Positions 50,251 through 58,779 of a stretch of DNA of 64,000 nucleotides are shown here, one piece after another. The translations under genes and the position numbers were made by a program. Position 1 is the stretch's first letter. Every line of letters begins with the position of its first letter. Source of the DNA: Pseudomonas syringae KCTC 12500 (lineage in GTDB: Bacteria > Pseudomonadota > Gammaproteobacteria > Pseudomonadales > Pseudomonadaceae); assembly GCF_000507185.2 (NCBI RefSeq), contig NZ_AYTM02000002.1, positions 209,501 to 273,500 on the forward strand, in the 5' to 3' direction. Under the pieces are notes generated by a model, which saw nothing but the letters and a program-made list of their open reading frames with translations, did no database searches and was not told where the DNA came from.

Positions 50251-51183
50251 ATGCCCAACTCAGCATTTTCCGCCAGCCACTTTTCCGGCAACCACGCCGC
50301 TCGCGATGAAAACATCGTCATCAACTCCCACACCACCGTGCTGCGCAAGACGGGCGTTCCCCATGAGCTGTTCGCGACCTACTGGCGCGACGTTCATGGC
50401 CCGCTGTGCGCCAGGCTCGAAGGCCTGGGCTGGTATGTTCAGCATCACCTGACGCGGGAAAAGGACGGCCACCTGTGGCCAGTCATCGAAGGCGTTACGG
50501 CCTTGCCTGGCTACGTACTGGATGGTGGCGTGGAGATCGGCTTTCTGTCCGCCGAAGCGCAGAAACAATTCAAGGATGCCAGCGCCCTGCTGTTCTCCGA
50601 CGAGCAGAACATGTTCGAGGAAACCATCGCCTACGACGTACCGGATGGCTCCAGCACGCTGGTGGATCGCCTGCCTGACCCGATCCCCAACGAAACCGCC
50701 ACACTGGACAAGATGCATCTGCACTTTCATCTCGCCAGCGCTGACCTGCCTGCAGCGCGAAAAGCCATTGAGCAGCTGGCCCATGACATGGCAGGTTCCG
50801 ATGCCGTGCTGAAACTGCGCCTGCACCTCGCACAACCTTACGATAACGCCAAACCTGCACCGCCTGCGCCGGATGTTAATCATGAGGTCGAAGCGTCGCG
50901 CCTGAACATCGTCATGATGGAGTTGGTGTTCGAATCGGCCTGGACGCGCCGGACCTACTATGCCAGTGAGCAGTTCAAGACGATCACTCAAGGCATCAGC
51001 AAGCATGTTCGCTACATCACGCCGTTCGGTGTCAGCGGTGTCTACACCTACGTACGCGATGCGCTGATGACCACTGCTGGTGTGCGTGGCAGCAGGCAGG
51101 CAGAGCTGATTCGTCAATTGGGTGCGATCAACCAGACCCGGCCCGAGATCGAAAGCCTGTTTGGTGCGCCGTCGACGTTTTAA
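50251..51183 (+). CDS. EthD domain protein
   Basis: A 310-residue soluble protein. Residues about 20-130 contain an EthD-type ferredoxin fold, marked by HELFATYWRDVHGPLCARLEGLGWYVQHHL. The second half (VEASRLNIVMMELVFESAWTRRTYYASEQF) may be a second, diverged copy, as EthD proteins often act as dimers or tandem folds. EthD proteins help in degradation or oxidation of small molecules. It follows the TDT exporter by 65 bases and probably shares its transcript. No specific function is known. Confidence 0.82.
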   Translation: MPNSAFSASHFSGNHAARDENIVINSHTTVLRKTGVPHELFATYWRDVHGPLCARLEGLGWYVQHHLTREKDGHLWPVIEGVTALPGYVLDGGVEIGFLSAEAQKQFKDASALLFSDEQNMFEETIAYDVPDGSSTLVDRLPDPIPNETATLDKMHLHFHLASADLPAARKAIEQLAHDMAGSDAVLKLRLHLAQPYDNAKPAPPAPDVNHEVEASRLNIVMMELVFESAWTRRTYYASEQFKTITQGISKHVRYITPFGVSGVYTYVRDALMTTAGVRGSRQAELIRQLGAINQTRPEIESLFGAPSTF

Positions 51184-51258
51184 TATATCTGCCCCGCATG
51201 TCTGCTTTAACCGGCACGATTCGGAATCGTGCTTTACTCAGCAAAATGGAATTGGGTG

Positions 51259-51600
51259 ATGCCTGTGAAAGCTTTGACGACTCGTGAGGTGTATCAGCAA
51301 CTGCGGGATGCTGCGATGGGTACACGGTCGCTGAAGTTTACCGGCACACCCTCCGGCTTCGGGCTGCAACAGGTGGACATCGACGGCTGGCTACTGACGC
51401 TGGAAGTCACCGAGGGCAGCCCGACCCGCTGTCGGGCGTGCCGCTGTCCGCTGGGTCGGGAAGGCTCGTTCGAAAGCTGGCTGCGCACTGATCCGGTGAG
51501 TTTGCTCAGTGGCTGGGAGCATGCGCAGATCGAGCGGTTGCTGGGTGAGGCGGCAGCCGGGCAGCTTGGGCTCGATCAGGTTCCGGGGGCAGTCACCTGA
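51259..51600 (+). CDS. small conserved protein with a cysteine cluster
   Basis: A protein of about 113 residues beginning MPVKALTTREVYQQLRDAAMG. A central beta-rich part (FGLQQVDIDGWLLTLEVTEG) is followed by RCRACRCPLGREG, in which three cysteines lie close together, and an amphipathic helix (SLLSGWEHAQIERLLGEA). It resembles small pseudomonad hypothetical proteins (DUF7693-like, from memory). The start could be ATG 51259 or GTG 51265. No signal peptide is seen. The function is unknown. Confidence 0.7.
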   Translation: MPVKALTTREVYQQLRDAAMGTRSLKFTGTPSGFGLQQVDIDGWLLTLEVTEGSPTRCRACRCPLGREGSFESWLRTDPVSLLSGWEHAQIERLLGEAAAGQLGLDQVPGAVT

Positions 51601-51706
51601 CTCTCAATGAGCGGTGCTTTAACTGCCTGGTTATGTTTGACCGAGGCACCTCTCGCTCCTCATCGTCCGTACTCATCGTTATACACAAGTCTGCTTTTGA
51701 TTCTGG

Positions 51707-51838
51707 CCGAAGGCCGTGGGAGCGAACTTGTTCGCGAAGGGGGCTGTATAATCGCCGAAAATACATCGACTGAAACACCGTCTTCGCGAACAAGCGAAGC
51801 GTCACCCGGCTCACTTCCACGCCCTTCGGGCAGAAGCC
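51707..51838. repeat. REP pair in opposite orientation
   Basis: CCGAAGGCCGTGGGAGCGAA with TTGTTCGCGAAGG (51707-51740) is repeated in reverse complement form around 51782-51830 (CTTCGCGAACAAG ... CACGCCCTTCGG). Two opposite REPs around a spacer make a typical BIME. An open frame across it is not a gene. Confidence 0.7.
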
Positions 51839-51890
51839 TGTAAGTCCTTTATTCCGGGCATTCTAGAACTTGTATATAACGCTGAGCGCT

Positions 51891-51926
51891 GCGCGTGGGA
51901 ATGCAGTTCGTGACGCTCTGCGTCAC
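51891..51926. repeat. REP-like element with a perfect hairpin
   Basis: GCGCGTGGGAATGCAGTTCG leads into GTGACGC-TCT-GCGTCAC (51910-51926). The phrase is a frequent intergenic repeat in P. syringae genomes, as I recall them. Confidence 0.65.
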
Positions 51927-52089
51927 ACAGCGGTTCTGCGATTTCAGGTGGACTGGGGTTTCGACTCAGGCCTCCTTTTCGACCATCAGCGAGTGATTTT
52001 GATGAGGCTAAAGTAACCTCACACTCTGTGCCGTCAGTGCCATTGTGGTTGAAAAGTGCTTTGCCTGGACTAAGCCCATTGCTGAATCG

Positions 52090-52106
52090 TTTAACTCGGC
52101 GTTAAA
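52090..52106. promoter_or_regulatory. inverted repeat TTTAAC-TCGGC-GTTAAA
   Basis: A 17-base perfect palindrome with a five-base centre, 59 bases upstream of the epimerase-like gene. It is a candidate operator; the regulator is unknown. Confidence 0.5.
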
Positions 52107-52164
52107 TGGCTACTCAGACGATGTGCAACACCATAATTCCAATAATTACAGAAGGACCACCACC

Positions 52165-53382
52165 ATGAAATCCCTTCCTATGCTCGTAGGCCTCGGTGCT
52201 CTTACAGCCGCTTCCAGTGTGTTTGCCTGGGATTACGTGCTGCTCGACACCGACAAGGCTGCGCAGAATCAGCAGATCACCAGTCAGCAACTGGGCGTCA
52301 AGACCGACAAGCCGTTCACTGTCACGATGCGTACGCTGCATGGCGGTCGTCAGGAGGGCGTGAGCATCATCGATATCGACAATGGCACGATGAAGCTGTC
52401 AGTCGTCCCGACCCGTGGCATGAATGTGCTGCAGGCGTCAGTCGGCGATGTGCGCATGGGCTGGGATTCGCCGGTCAAGGACGTGGTCAATCCGGCCTTC
52501 ATCGAGCTCAATGGCCGCGGCGGCCTGGGCTGGCTGGAAGGTTTCAACGAGTTGGTGGCTCGCTGCGGCTACGAGTGGGTGGGCCATCCGGGGATGGACA
52601 ACGGCGAGTTGCTGACCCTGCACGGCCGTGCCGCCAACATTCCGGCGAGCAAGGTGACACTGCAGATCGACGAAAAACCGCCGTACGCAATCCGCCTCAA
52701 GGGCGAATTGAAGGAGCAGGCGTTCAAGAAGGTCGACTTCTCGGTGCAGACCGAACTGGTCACCGAGCCAGGCAGCACAAGCTTTTCGCTCAACGATACA
52801 CTGACCAACAATGGCGACTATCCGAAGGAATACCAGGCGCTGTACCACAGCAACTTCAGCACGCCGTTCCTTGAGCAAGGGGCGCGTTTCGAAGCGCCCG
52901 TCAAGCAGGTTTCGCCGTTCAACGACAAAGCCAAGGGTGATCTCGGCGACTGGCAGACCTACCGCGCGCCGACGCCGGATTACGACGAGACGGTCTACAA
53001 CATCGTGCCCTACGGTGATGCCAAGGGTGACACGCTGACCGTGCTGCACAACAAGGCTGGCAGCCTGGGCGTGTCGGTCGGTTTCAATACCAAGCAGTTG
53101 CCGGTGTTCTCGCTGTGGAAAAACACCGACACCAAAGGCCAGGGCTACGTCACCGGGCTGGAACCGGGGACCAGCTTCTCCTATAACCGCCGATTCCAGC
53201 GCCCACTGAATCTGGTACCAACCATTGCCCCGAAAGAGCAACGTCAGTTCCAGATCAGTTACAGCCTGCTGGCTGACAAAGGCGCGGTCGACAAAGCCCT
53301 TGGACAGGTCAAGCACATTCAGGACGGTCGCGAGACCGAAGTGCGCAAAGAGCCGTTAGTGGACCTGACCAAAGAGCAATGA
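52165..53382 (+). CDS. secreted aldose 1-epimerase-like protein (DUF4432)
   Basis: A 405-residue protein. A signal peptide (MKSLPMLVGLGALTAASSVFA, cleavage before WDYV) points to the periplasm. The mature part is a galactose-mutarotase-like beta-sandwich: VVPTRGMNVLQASVGDVRMGWDSP, GLGWLEGFNELVARCGYEWVGHPG and LHGRAANIPASKV fit the DUF4432 group. It may change the anomer of, or bind, a sugar arriving in the periplasm. ATG 52165 has AAGGA eight bases upstream. A strong hairpin follows the gene, so it is monocistronic. Confidence 0.85.
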   Translation: MKSLPMLVGLGALTAASSVFAWDYVLLDTDKAAQNQQITSQQLGVKTDKPFTVTMRTLHGGRQEGVSIIDIDNGTMKLSVVPTRGMNVLQASVGDVRMGWDSPVKDVVNPAFIELNGRGGLGWLEGFNELVARCGYEWVGHPGMDNGELLTLHGRAANIPASKVTLQIDEKPPYAIRLKGELKEQAFKKVDFSVQTELVTEPGSTSFSLNDTLTNNGDYPKEYQALYHSNFSTPFLEQGARFEAPVKQVSPFNDKAKGDLGDWQTYRAPTPDYDETVYNIVPYGDAKGDTLTVLHNKAGSLGVSVGFNTKQLPVFSLWKNTDTKGQGYVTGLEPGTSFSYNRRFQRPLNLVPTIAPKEQRQFQISYSLLADKGAVDKALGQVKHIQDGRETEVRKEPLVDLTKEQ

Positions 53383-53417
53383 TCATCATCTGACGTTTCT
53401 CCAACGCAGCGGTGAAA

Positions 53418-53463
53418 CAGGGCCGGATGTCGACGCAAGCCATTACGTCGATATCCGGCCCTG
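53418..53463 (+). terminator. 18-base stem-loop after the epimerase-like gene
   Basis: CAGGGCCGGATGTCGACG pairs with CGTCGATATCCGGCCCTG across a ten-base loop, with one G-U pair. It starts 36 bases after the stop and has no T-tract, so it ends or protects the transcript. Confidence 0.6.
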
Positions 53464-53549
53464 CTCGTTCCGGTGGTGAAAAAATTCTCACAACACTTGA
53501 GGTTTTCGCCTGTCTACACCCTCTCAACCCCTCGAAGACGAGCACGCAC

Positions 53550-54227
53550 ATGAAAATCCTGATGGTTTTGACATCCCATGACCAACTGGGCGACACCGGC
53601 AAGAAAACCGGTTTCTGGCTCGAAGAGTTCGTTGCGCCGTATTACGCGTTCAAAGAGGCCGGTGCCGACATTACGCTGGTTTCTCCGAAAGGCGGTCAAC
53701 CACCGCTGGACCCGAAAAGCGATGAGCCCGACGCTCAGACCGAAGACACCAAGCGCTTCTCCAAAGATGCTGATGCACAGAAAGCCCTCGCTAACACCGG
53801 CCTTCTGTCTGGCGTCAATGCTGCCGATTTCGATGCCGTGCTCTATCCGGGCGGTCACGGCCCGCTGTGGGACCTGGCTGAAGACAAGCACTCCATCGCG
53901 CTGATCGAGGCCTTTGCCAAGGCAGACAAGCCACACGGGATGGTCTGTCATGCACCTGGCGTATTGCGTCACGTAAAAGCGCCGGACGGCCAGCCGCTGG
54001 TCAAGGGCCGCCGCGTCACAGGCTTCACCAACAGTGAAGAAGAAGCGGTCGGCCTGACCAAGGTCGTGCCTTTTCTGGTCGAAGACACGCTCAAACAACT
54101 GGGCGGTGACTATTCCAAGGGCGACGACTGGGGCGTCTACGTGCTGACCGACGGCAAACTGGTGACCGGCCAGAACCCGGCCAGCTCGGCGCAGGCCGCC
54201 AAAGACCTGATCACTCTGCTGAGCTGA
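53550..54227 (+). CDS. DJ-1/PfpI superfamily protein, HchA-like
   Basis: A 225-residue cytoplasmic protein beginning MKILMVLTSHDQLGDTGKKTGFW. The Hsp31/HchA-like signs are FVAPYYAFKEAGADITLVSP, YPGGHGPLWDLAED and the nucleophile elbow with Cys133 in GMVCHAPGVL. Proteins of this group act as glutathione-independent glyoxalases or chaperones, and the GHGPLWDL motif is common to the glyoxalase III set. ATG 53550 has only a weak ribosome site, but earlier in-frame starts fall inside the stem-loop. Confidence 0.9.
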   Translation: MKILMVLTSHDQLGDTGKKTGFWLEEFVAPYYAFKEAGADITLVSPKGGQPPLDPKSDEPDAQTEDTKRFSKDADAQKALANTGLLSGVNAADFDAVLYPGGHGPLWDLAEDKHSIALIEAFAKADKPHGMVCHAPGVLRHVKAPDGQPLVKGRRVTGFTNSEEEAVGLTKVVPFLVEDTLKQLGGDYSKGDDWGVYVLTDGKLVTGQNPASSAQAAKDLITLLS

Positions 54228-54353
54228 TCGATCTGCGCGGTTCGGCGTCCGACGCTATCAGCATCGGGCAACGGACCGCGCGTCATTTAAATCGAATCTT
54301 GCACCCGCCACACTGACCAATAACCACACCCCCCGACAATAAGGAATACGGTC

Positions 54354-54503
54354 ATGGCTGATGAATCCAAACGCGAAGACCTCGATCACAAGCCTGAAAA
54401 CGCCGGCAAAGTGGGCGAGAAAAACAAACAGCTCAATCAGCAGGGTGAACAGGCCCGACCCGCCACCTCGCCCGACCCGCAGAAAGACAAGTCCGGCAAC
54501 TGA
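54354..54503 (+). CDS. 49-residue hydrophilic protein
   Basis: A short gene with AAGGA eight bases before ATG. The product starts MADESKREDLDHKPENAGKV and is rich in K, E, D, N, Q and P, with no hydrophobic core, so it is probably disordered. It lies between a DJ-1-type gene and a LysR gene. Such small highly charged proteins are common in pseudomonads and sometimes stress-linked; nothing more can be said. Confidence 0.65.
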   Translation: MADESKREDLDHKPENAGKVGEKNKQLNQQGEQARPATSPDPQKDKSGN

Positions 54504-54510
54504 TACCGCG

Positions 54511-55446
54511 TCAGAGCAAGCCGCGTTCGGCACACACCTTCACGACTTGTTCACGCAGCCAGCCACTGGCTTCGTCTCGATCCGCCTGGGCGCTCCATAG
54601 CATGTCCAGACTGAAGCCAGGCAGGTCAGGCGGCAGTTCGAATACGGAAATCCACAGTTCATTACCCAGCAGCGTTTGAATACGGCGTGGCAGCACCAGC
54701 ATGAAATCCGTGCCTTCCAGCAACTGCAAGGCTGCGCGGTAGCTATTGGCCCGTGCGACGATATTGCGCTCAAGCCCCTGCCGCTGCAGCCAGCCATCCA
54801 CCATGTTGGTATCGGACGTCCACGGCGTCGGGTAGACATGGCGGTGCTGGATAAAGGTTTGCAGGTCGATCAGGGCGCTGAGCGGCGCGAACCTGGAGTC
54901 CATGACGCACACCAGATCATCCTCCATCAACACCTGCGAAATCAGGCTGTCCGGGACTCGGTGAAAACCAGGCCCGAAGCACAGGGCAAGGTCAAACAGG
55001 CCATCGTTCAATTGCTCGGCAGGCAACTGCTTTTCAAGCTTTTGCACATTGACCGTCACCGAGCAACCGGCGGCAGCGAAGTCACGCAGCAGATGCGGCA
55101 ATACCAGCAGCTCGAAATACTCAGGGGCACAGACCGTGAAGGTGGTCTGTGCACGAGTCGGGTCGAACAGGTCGAGGCCGTTATGGCACAGATTGACCGA
55201 GCGGAGAATCTGCTGCACATGGTCGTGCATGGCCAGCGCCTTGCGGGTCGGACGCATGCCGTTGCGGGTGCAGATGAACAGATCGTCCTCGAAGTTCGCA
55301 CGCAGCTTTTTCAGGCAGTAACTGACCGTCGACTGGCTGACATGCAACGCTTCCGCGACCAGGGTCAGGTTGCGCTGCTCATACACCGAGACAAAGACCA
55401 TCAGGTCCTGCATGTCCAGCTTTCTCAGGGCATTACTGTTAAGCAT
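54511..55446 (-). CDS. LysR family regulator, NodD/LeuO-like
   Basis: A 311-residue regulator. It starts LNSNALRKLDMQDLMVFVSVYEQRNLTLVAEALHVSQSTVSYCLKKLRANFEDDLF, a LysR helix-turn-helix of the NodD/LeuO/NahR branch, followed by a periplasmic-binding-protein-like effector domain. ATG 55446 is preferred over an in-frame start at 55494, although its ribosome site is weak. It is 68 bases downstream of the CynX-like transporter gene on the same strand, so it may be part of that transcript and control it. The inducer is unknown. Confidence 0.87.
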   Translation of the reverse strand: MLNSNALRKLDMQDLMVFVSVYEQRNLTLVAEALHVSQSTVSYCLKKLRANFEDDLFICTRNGMRPTRKALAMHDHVQQILRSVNLCHNGLDLFDPTRAQTTFTVCAPEYFELLVLPHLLRDFAAAGCSVTVNVQKLEKQLPAEQLNDGLFDLALCFGPGFHRVPDSLISQVLMEDDLVCVMDSRFAPLSALIDLQTFIQHRHVYPTPWTSDTNMVDGWLQRQGLERNIVARANSYRAALQLLEGTDFMLVLPRRIQTLLGNELWISVFELPPDLPGFSLDMLWSAQADRDEASGWLREQVVKVCAERGLL

Positions 55447-55514
55447 CAAGGTATCTCGCTGGCGCTGTGACCGGGCGGTCAGGTCAACGCGCACAAGATA
55501 GCATCAAAATGCAA

Positions 55515-56741
55515 TCATGCCGCCTCCCTGCCAGTGATGACAGGTTCGTCGAGTGCGTTGCGCAGATGATCAGCATAACGTCGGGGGTCGAGTCGCACCA
55601 CCATCAACAGCATGATCGCGACCAACGCCATCAGTGCCCACCACGCCCCCTCAAAACTGCCCGTCAGGTCACGAATGACGCCGGCAAGCAGCGGCGACAG
55701 GCTGGCGATCAGATAACCCACGCCCTGCACGAATGCCGTCAGGCCACCCGCCTGCTGTGGATCATCGAAATGATCCATGGACACGATCAGGCTCAGCGGA
55801 AAAAGACCGCCAATCCCCAACCCCAGCAGGCATGTCCACAGCAGGCCCAGCTGTTGCGGCATCAGAATCAGCCCGGCAAAGCCAGTCGTCATCAACGTCA
55901 GCAGTACAACCAGCGCCACGCGCTTATCGCGACTGCGGTTGGCCAGCGCCGGAGCCAGCAGACCCGATACGACCTCCATCAGGGTCAGAAAGCCCAGCAG
56001 CAGCCCTGCACTCTGCTCACTCCAGCCATTCTCCAGATAATACGGCGCCAGCCAGGCCAACACGCAGGTATAGGACGCCGTGCCAAGGCCGAAGAAAATT
56101 CCCAGCATCCAGGCCCTGGGCGTGTGGAAGAAAGTCTGCCGCAGACCTGCAGCGGTTGACGCGTCGGAGCGCAATACGTGCCGCTGGGCCCACCAGAAAT
56201 ACAATGCCAGCAAAGCCATTAGTGACCAGACCGCCAGGCCGACGCGCCAACTGCCGCTGCTACTCATCACCAGAGGGCTGAATGAGGCGGCCAGCGCGGC
56301 ACCACCCATAATCGCGGTCACATAAAATCCCATGCACAAGGACACGTTGGCCTTGAAACGCGATTTGATCAACGCAGGCATCAGCGCCTGAATCAAGGCG
56401 ATACCCAGCCCCGCCAGCACAGCGCTGAGGATCAGTTCGGCAGCAGAATCGAGAAACAGACGCGCCACGGTTGCCAAACCGATTAATGCCAGTGAAAGCA
56501 TGATGCTGCGATACGACCCCAGGTAACGAGCGATGCCCATGCCGAAAAACATTGCCAGTCCCATGGCCATGACCGGCAGCATGGTCAGCAACGACGCCGT
56601 TCCGAAACCGAGCGGAACGTCCAGCCGAATCGCCACCAGCAATGGACCGACCGCAGCCATCGACGGGCGCAGGTTCAGCGCCACCAACAGGACACTGATC
56701 ATCAACCCCATATTCTGAACCGCCGAACCACGCATCTGCAT
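55515..56741 (-). CDS. MFS transporter, CynX/NimT type
   Basis: A protein of about 408 residues with twelve hydrophobic segments. MGLMISVLLVALNLRPSMAAVGPLL is typical of the CynX group, whose members carry cyanate, 2-nitroimidazole or related small molecules, mostly outward. The start is ATG 56741 or ATG 56735; neither has a strong ribosome site. It lies upstream of the LysR gene. The substrate cannot be read from sequence. Confidence 0.85.
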   Translation of the reverse strand: MQMRGSAVQNMGLMISVLLVALNLRPSMAAVGPLLVAIRLDVPLGFGTASLLTMLPVMAMGLAMFFGMGIARYLGSYRSIMLSLALIGLATVARLFLDSAAELILSAVLAGLGIALIQALMPALIKSRFKANVSLCMGFYVTAIMGGAALAASFSPLVMSSSGSWRVGLAVWSLMALLALYFWWAQRHVLRSDASTAAGLRQTFFHTPRAWMLGIFFGLGTASYTCVLAWLAPYYLENGWSEQSAGLLLGFLTLMEVVSGLLAPALANRSRDKRVALVVLLTLMTTGFAGLILMPQQLGLLWTCLLGLGIGGLFPLSLIVSMDHFDDPQQAGGLTAFVQGVGYLIASLSPLLAGVIRDLTGSFEGAWWALMALVAIMLLMVVRLDPRRYADHLRNALDEPVITGREAA

Positions 56742-56854
56742 ACCGTCACCATCGCTATTGATGGTCACGATTAGGCCGGGCGCGTGCTCGAGTGACAAAT
56801 CAAAATCTGGGCCATGCTATTTAAAAATCAGTTCACCGTTGCCAAAGATGGTTT

Positions 56855-57950
56855 TCAGGCGTTCTGGCGACGGCAACTACAGGATTCTGCGGCCTCCGGC
56901 TGGGCGGCTTCAGCTTCAGACTCAACCACCTCAACCACCTCATCCACGGCCAACCACCAGGTCAGACCGCGACACGGGTACTGCACATAGAACGGCTGGC
57001 CCATCATCGGCGTAGTGATCGAGACATTCTGCTCCCAGGCCAGAGCCAGAATGCGATCGAACGGCTCGTGCCAGGCATGCATCGACAGGTCGAAGGTGCC
57101 ATTGTGGATCGGCAGCAACCAGCGACCGCGCAGGTCCAGGTGCGCCTGCAGCGTCTGCTCGGGCTGCATGTGCACATCGGGCCACTCGACGTTGTAGGCG
57201 CCGGTTTCCATCAGGGTCAGGTCAAACGGTCCGTATTGCTCGCCGATGGTTTTAAAGCCATCGAAGTAACCGCTGTCGCCACTGAAGAAGATCCGCTGAT
57301 CGCCATCGATCATCACCCAGGACGCCCACAAGGTGCGGTTGCTGTCGAGCAGCGTGCGCCCGGAGAAATGCTGTGAGGGTGTGGCGACGAACTCGATTCC
57401 CGCCACCTCGGTGGACTGCCACCAGTCCAGTTGATGCACCTTGTGCGCAGGCACGCCCCACTCGATCAACGTATCGCCCACGCCAAGCGGTGCCAGAAAA
57501 TGCTCGGTCTTTTCGGTCAGCGCCTTGATGGCCATGCGATCGAGGTGGTCGTAATGGTTGTGCGAAAGGATCACCGCTGTGATCGGTGGCAATTCTTCGA
57601 GGCTGATCGGCGGCTGATGAAAGCGCTGCGGGCCCGCCCACTGCACGGGCGAGGCACGCTCGGTCGGTCAGCCAGAACTGGTCGCGCAGTTTGAGCAGAA
57701 CGGTCGAGTGCCCCAGGCGGTACACCGTATTGTTCGGTGCAGCCAGCAATTGCTGACGCGACAGCGGCTGTACCGGAATGTCGCCTGCCGGGCGTGTGTC
57801 CTTGGGCTTGTTGAACGCCTGATCCCAGAAAATACCGAGCGTGCGCAGCAGACTCGATGGCTTCATGGTGGCGTGATTGCGGTATCGCCCTTCGTGACGG
57901 GACAAGACAGGCAGTGAAGAAGAGTCCTTTTTCTGATGCGTCGAGGCCAT
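56855..57950 (-). pseudogene. metallo-beta-lactamase-fold hydrolase (UlaG/YtnP-like), frameshifted
   Basis: The frame starting at ATG 57950 (MASTHQKKDSS) runs through NTVYRLGHSTVLLKLRDQFWLTD and then loses homology. From 57661 a different frame continues with RASPVQWAGPQRF, the metal-binding HNHYDHLD, QHFSGRTLLD, FFSGDSGYFDGF and the C-terminal IPIHNGTFD-like region (here LPIHNGTFDLSMHAWHEPFDR), ending at 56855. Family members read LTDPVFSxRASP at the junction; here four residues less one base, 11 bases, appear missing at 57662. Both parts are otherwise well preserved, so the break is recent or a sequence error. It is divergent from a TetR gene that probably controls it. Confidence 0.8.
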
Positions 57951-58052
57951 GGTTCGCTGACTCCTGAGGGCAGGTTGAGGCTCCAGCCGTGCATACTTCG
58001 TACGTGATCCTGTTGCAGGATGTCCGAGGGAAAATATGTAACAGTGTTTTAC

Positions 58053-58067
58053 ACTACACGGTGTAGT
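58053..58067. promoter_or_regulatory. candidate TetR operator ACTACAC-G-GTGTAGT
   Basis: A perfect 15-base palindrome in the 194-base gap between the divergent hydrolase and TetR genes, in AT-rich surroundings. Confidence 0.65.
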
Positions 58068-58144
58068 TTTAAGCTTGCATGATCCTTGGCGACAAGTAAA
58101 CTGCTGAGTGTAATTTTCTCTAAACGCACGTTTGAAGCGAACCT

Positions 58145-58759
58145 ATGACCGAACCCATGCGCCTCACCGATCAGAAACGCGAATCCATCGTCCAGGCGGC
58201 TATCGCCGAATTCGGCGATCGTGGCTTCGAGATCACCAGCATGGACCGGATCGCCGCGCGGGCCGAGGTTTCCAAACGTACGGTCTATAACCACTTCCCC
58301 AGCAAGGAAGAACTGTTCGCCGAGATGCTGCAGCGCCTCTGGAGCTGCGCCCCGCCGCAGGCCGAAGTGGTTTTTCATCCGCAGATCGGCTTGCGCGAGC
58401 AGTTGCGGGAATTGCTCTGGGGCAAGATGCGCAACCTGACCAACAGTCACTTCCTCGACCTGGCCCGCGTGGTGGTTGGCGCGACCATTCACTCGCCCGA
58501 GCGGGCGCAGGTGTGGATGGCGCGGATCAATGAACGAGAAGAAACCTTCAGTGCCTGGATTCGCGCCGCGCAGAAGGACGGCCGTCTGAAACCAGTCGAC
58601 CCGGCCTTTGCCGCGACGCAAATGCATGCGCTGCTGAAGTCGTTCGCGTTCTGGCCGCAGGTGACCTTCAGTGCGGCATTGCTTACCCCCGAGGAGCAGC
58701 ACACGGTGGTCGAATCGACCCTGAACATGTTTCTCGGCTGGTACGAAATAGCCCGCTGA
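58145..58759 (+). CDS. TetR family regulator
   Basis: A 204-residue regulator. The N-terminal helix-turn-helix is clear (IVQAAIAEFGDRGFEITSMDRIAARAEVSKRTVYNHFPSKEELFAEML, residues 14-62). The C-terminal part looks like the AcrR-type ligand domain. A perfect palindrome lies upstream, so it probably represses itself and the divergent hydrolase gene. Its 3' end meets fahA about 20 bases further on. The ligand is unknown. Confidence 0.88.
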   Translation: MTEPMRLTDQKRESIVQAAIAEFGDRGFEITSMDRIAARAEVSKRTVYNHFPSKEELFAEMLQRLWSCAPPQAEVVFHPQIGLREQLRELLWGKMRNLTNSHFLDLARVVVGATIHSPERAQVWMARINEREETFSAWIRAAQKDGRLKPVDPAFAATQMHALLKSFAFWPQVTFSAALLTPEEQHTVVESTLNMFLGWYEIAR

Positions 58760-58779
58760 AGCAGCCGGACACGTTATTT

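Larger units (their letters stand above)
51601..52164. other. 564-base intergenic region with REP-type repeats
   Basis: No convincing gene. It holds a REP pair (51707-51838), a second type of REP-like hairpin (51891-51926) and an inverted repeat near the promoter of the next gene (52090-52106). Confidence 0.7.

Noticed and set aside
51607..51843. A 78-residue open frame after the cysteine-cluster gene
   Set aside because: It is made of REP repeats and changes character along its length; repeats of this type create open frames by chance.
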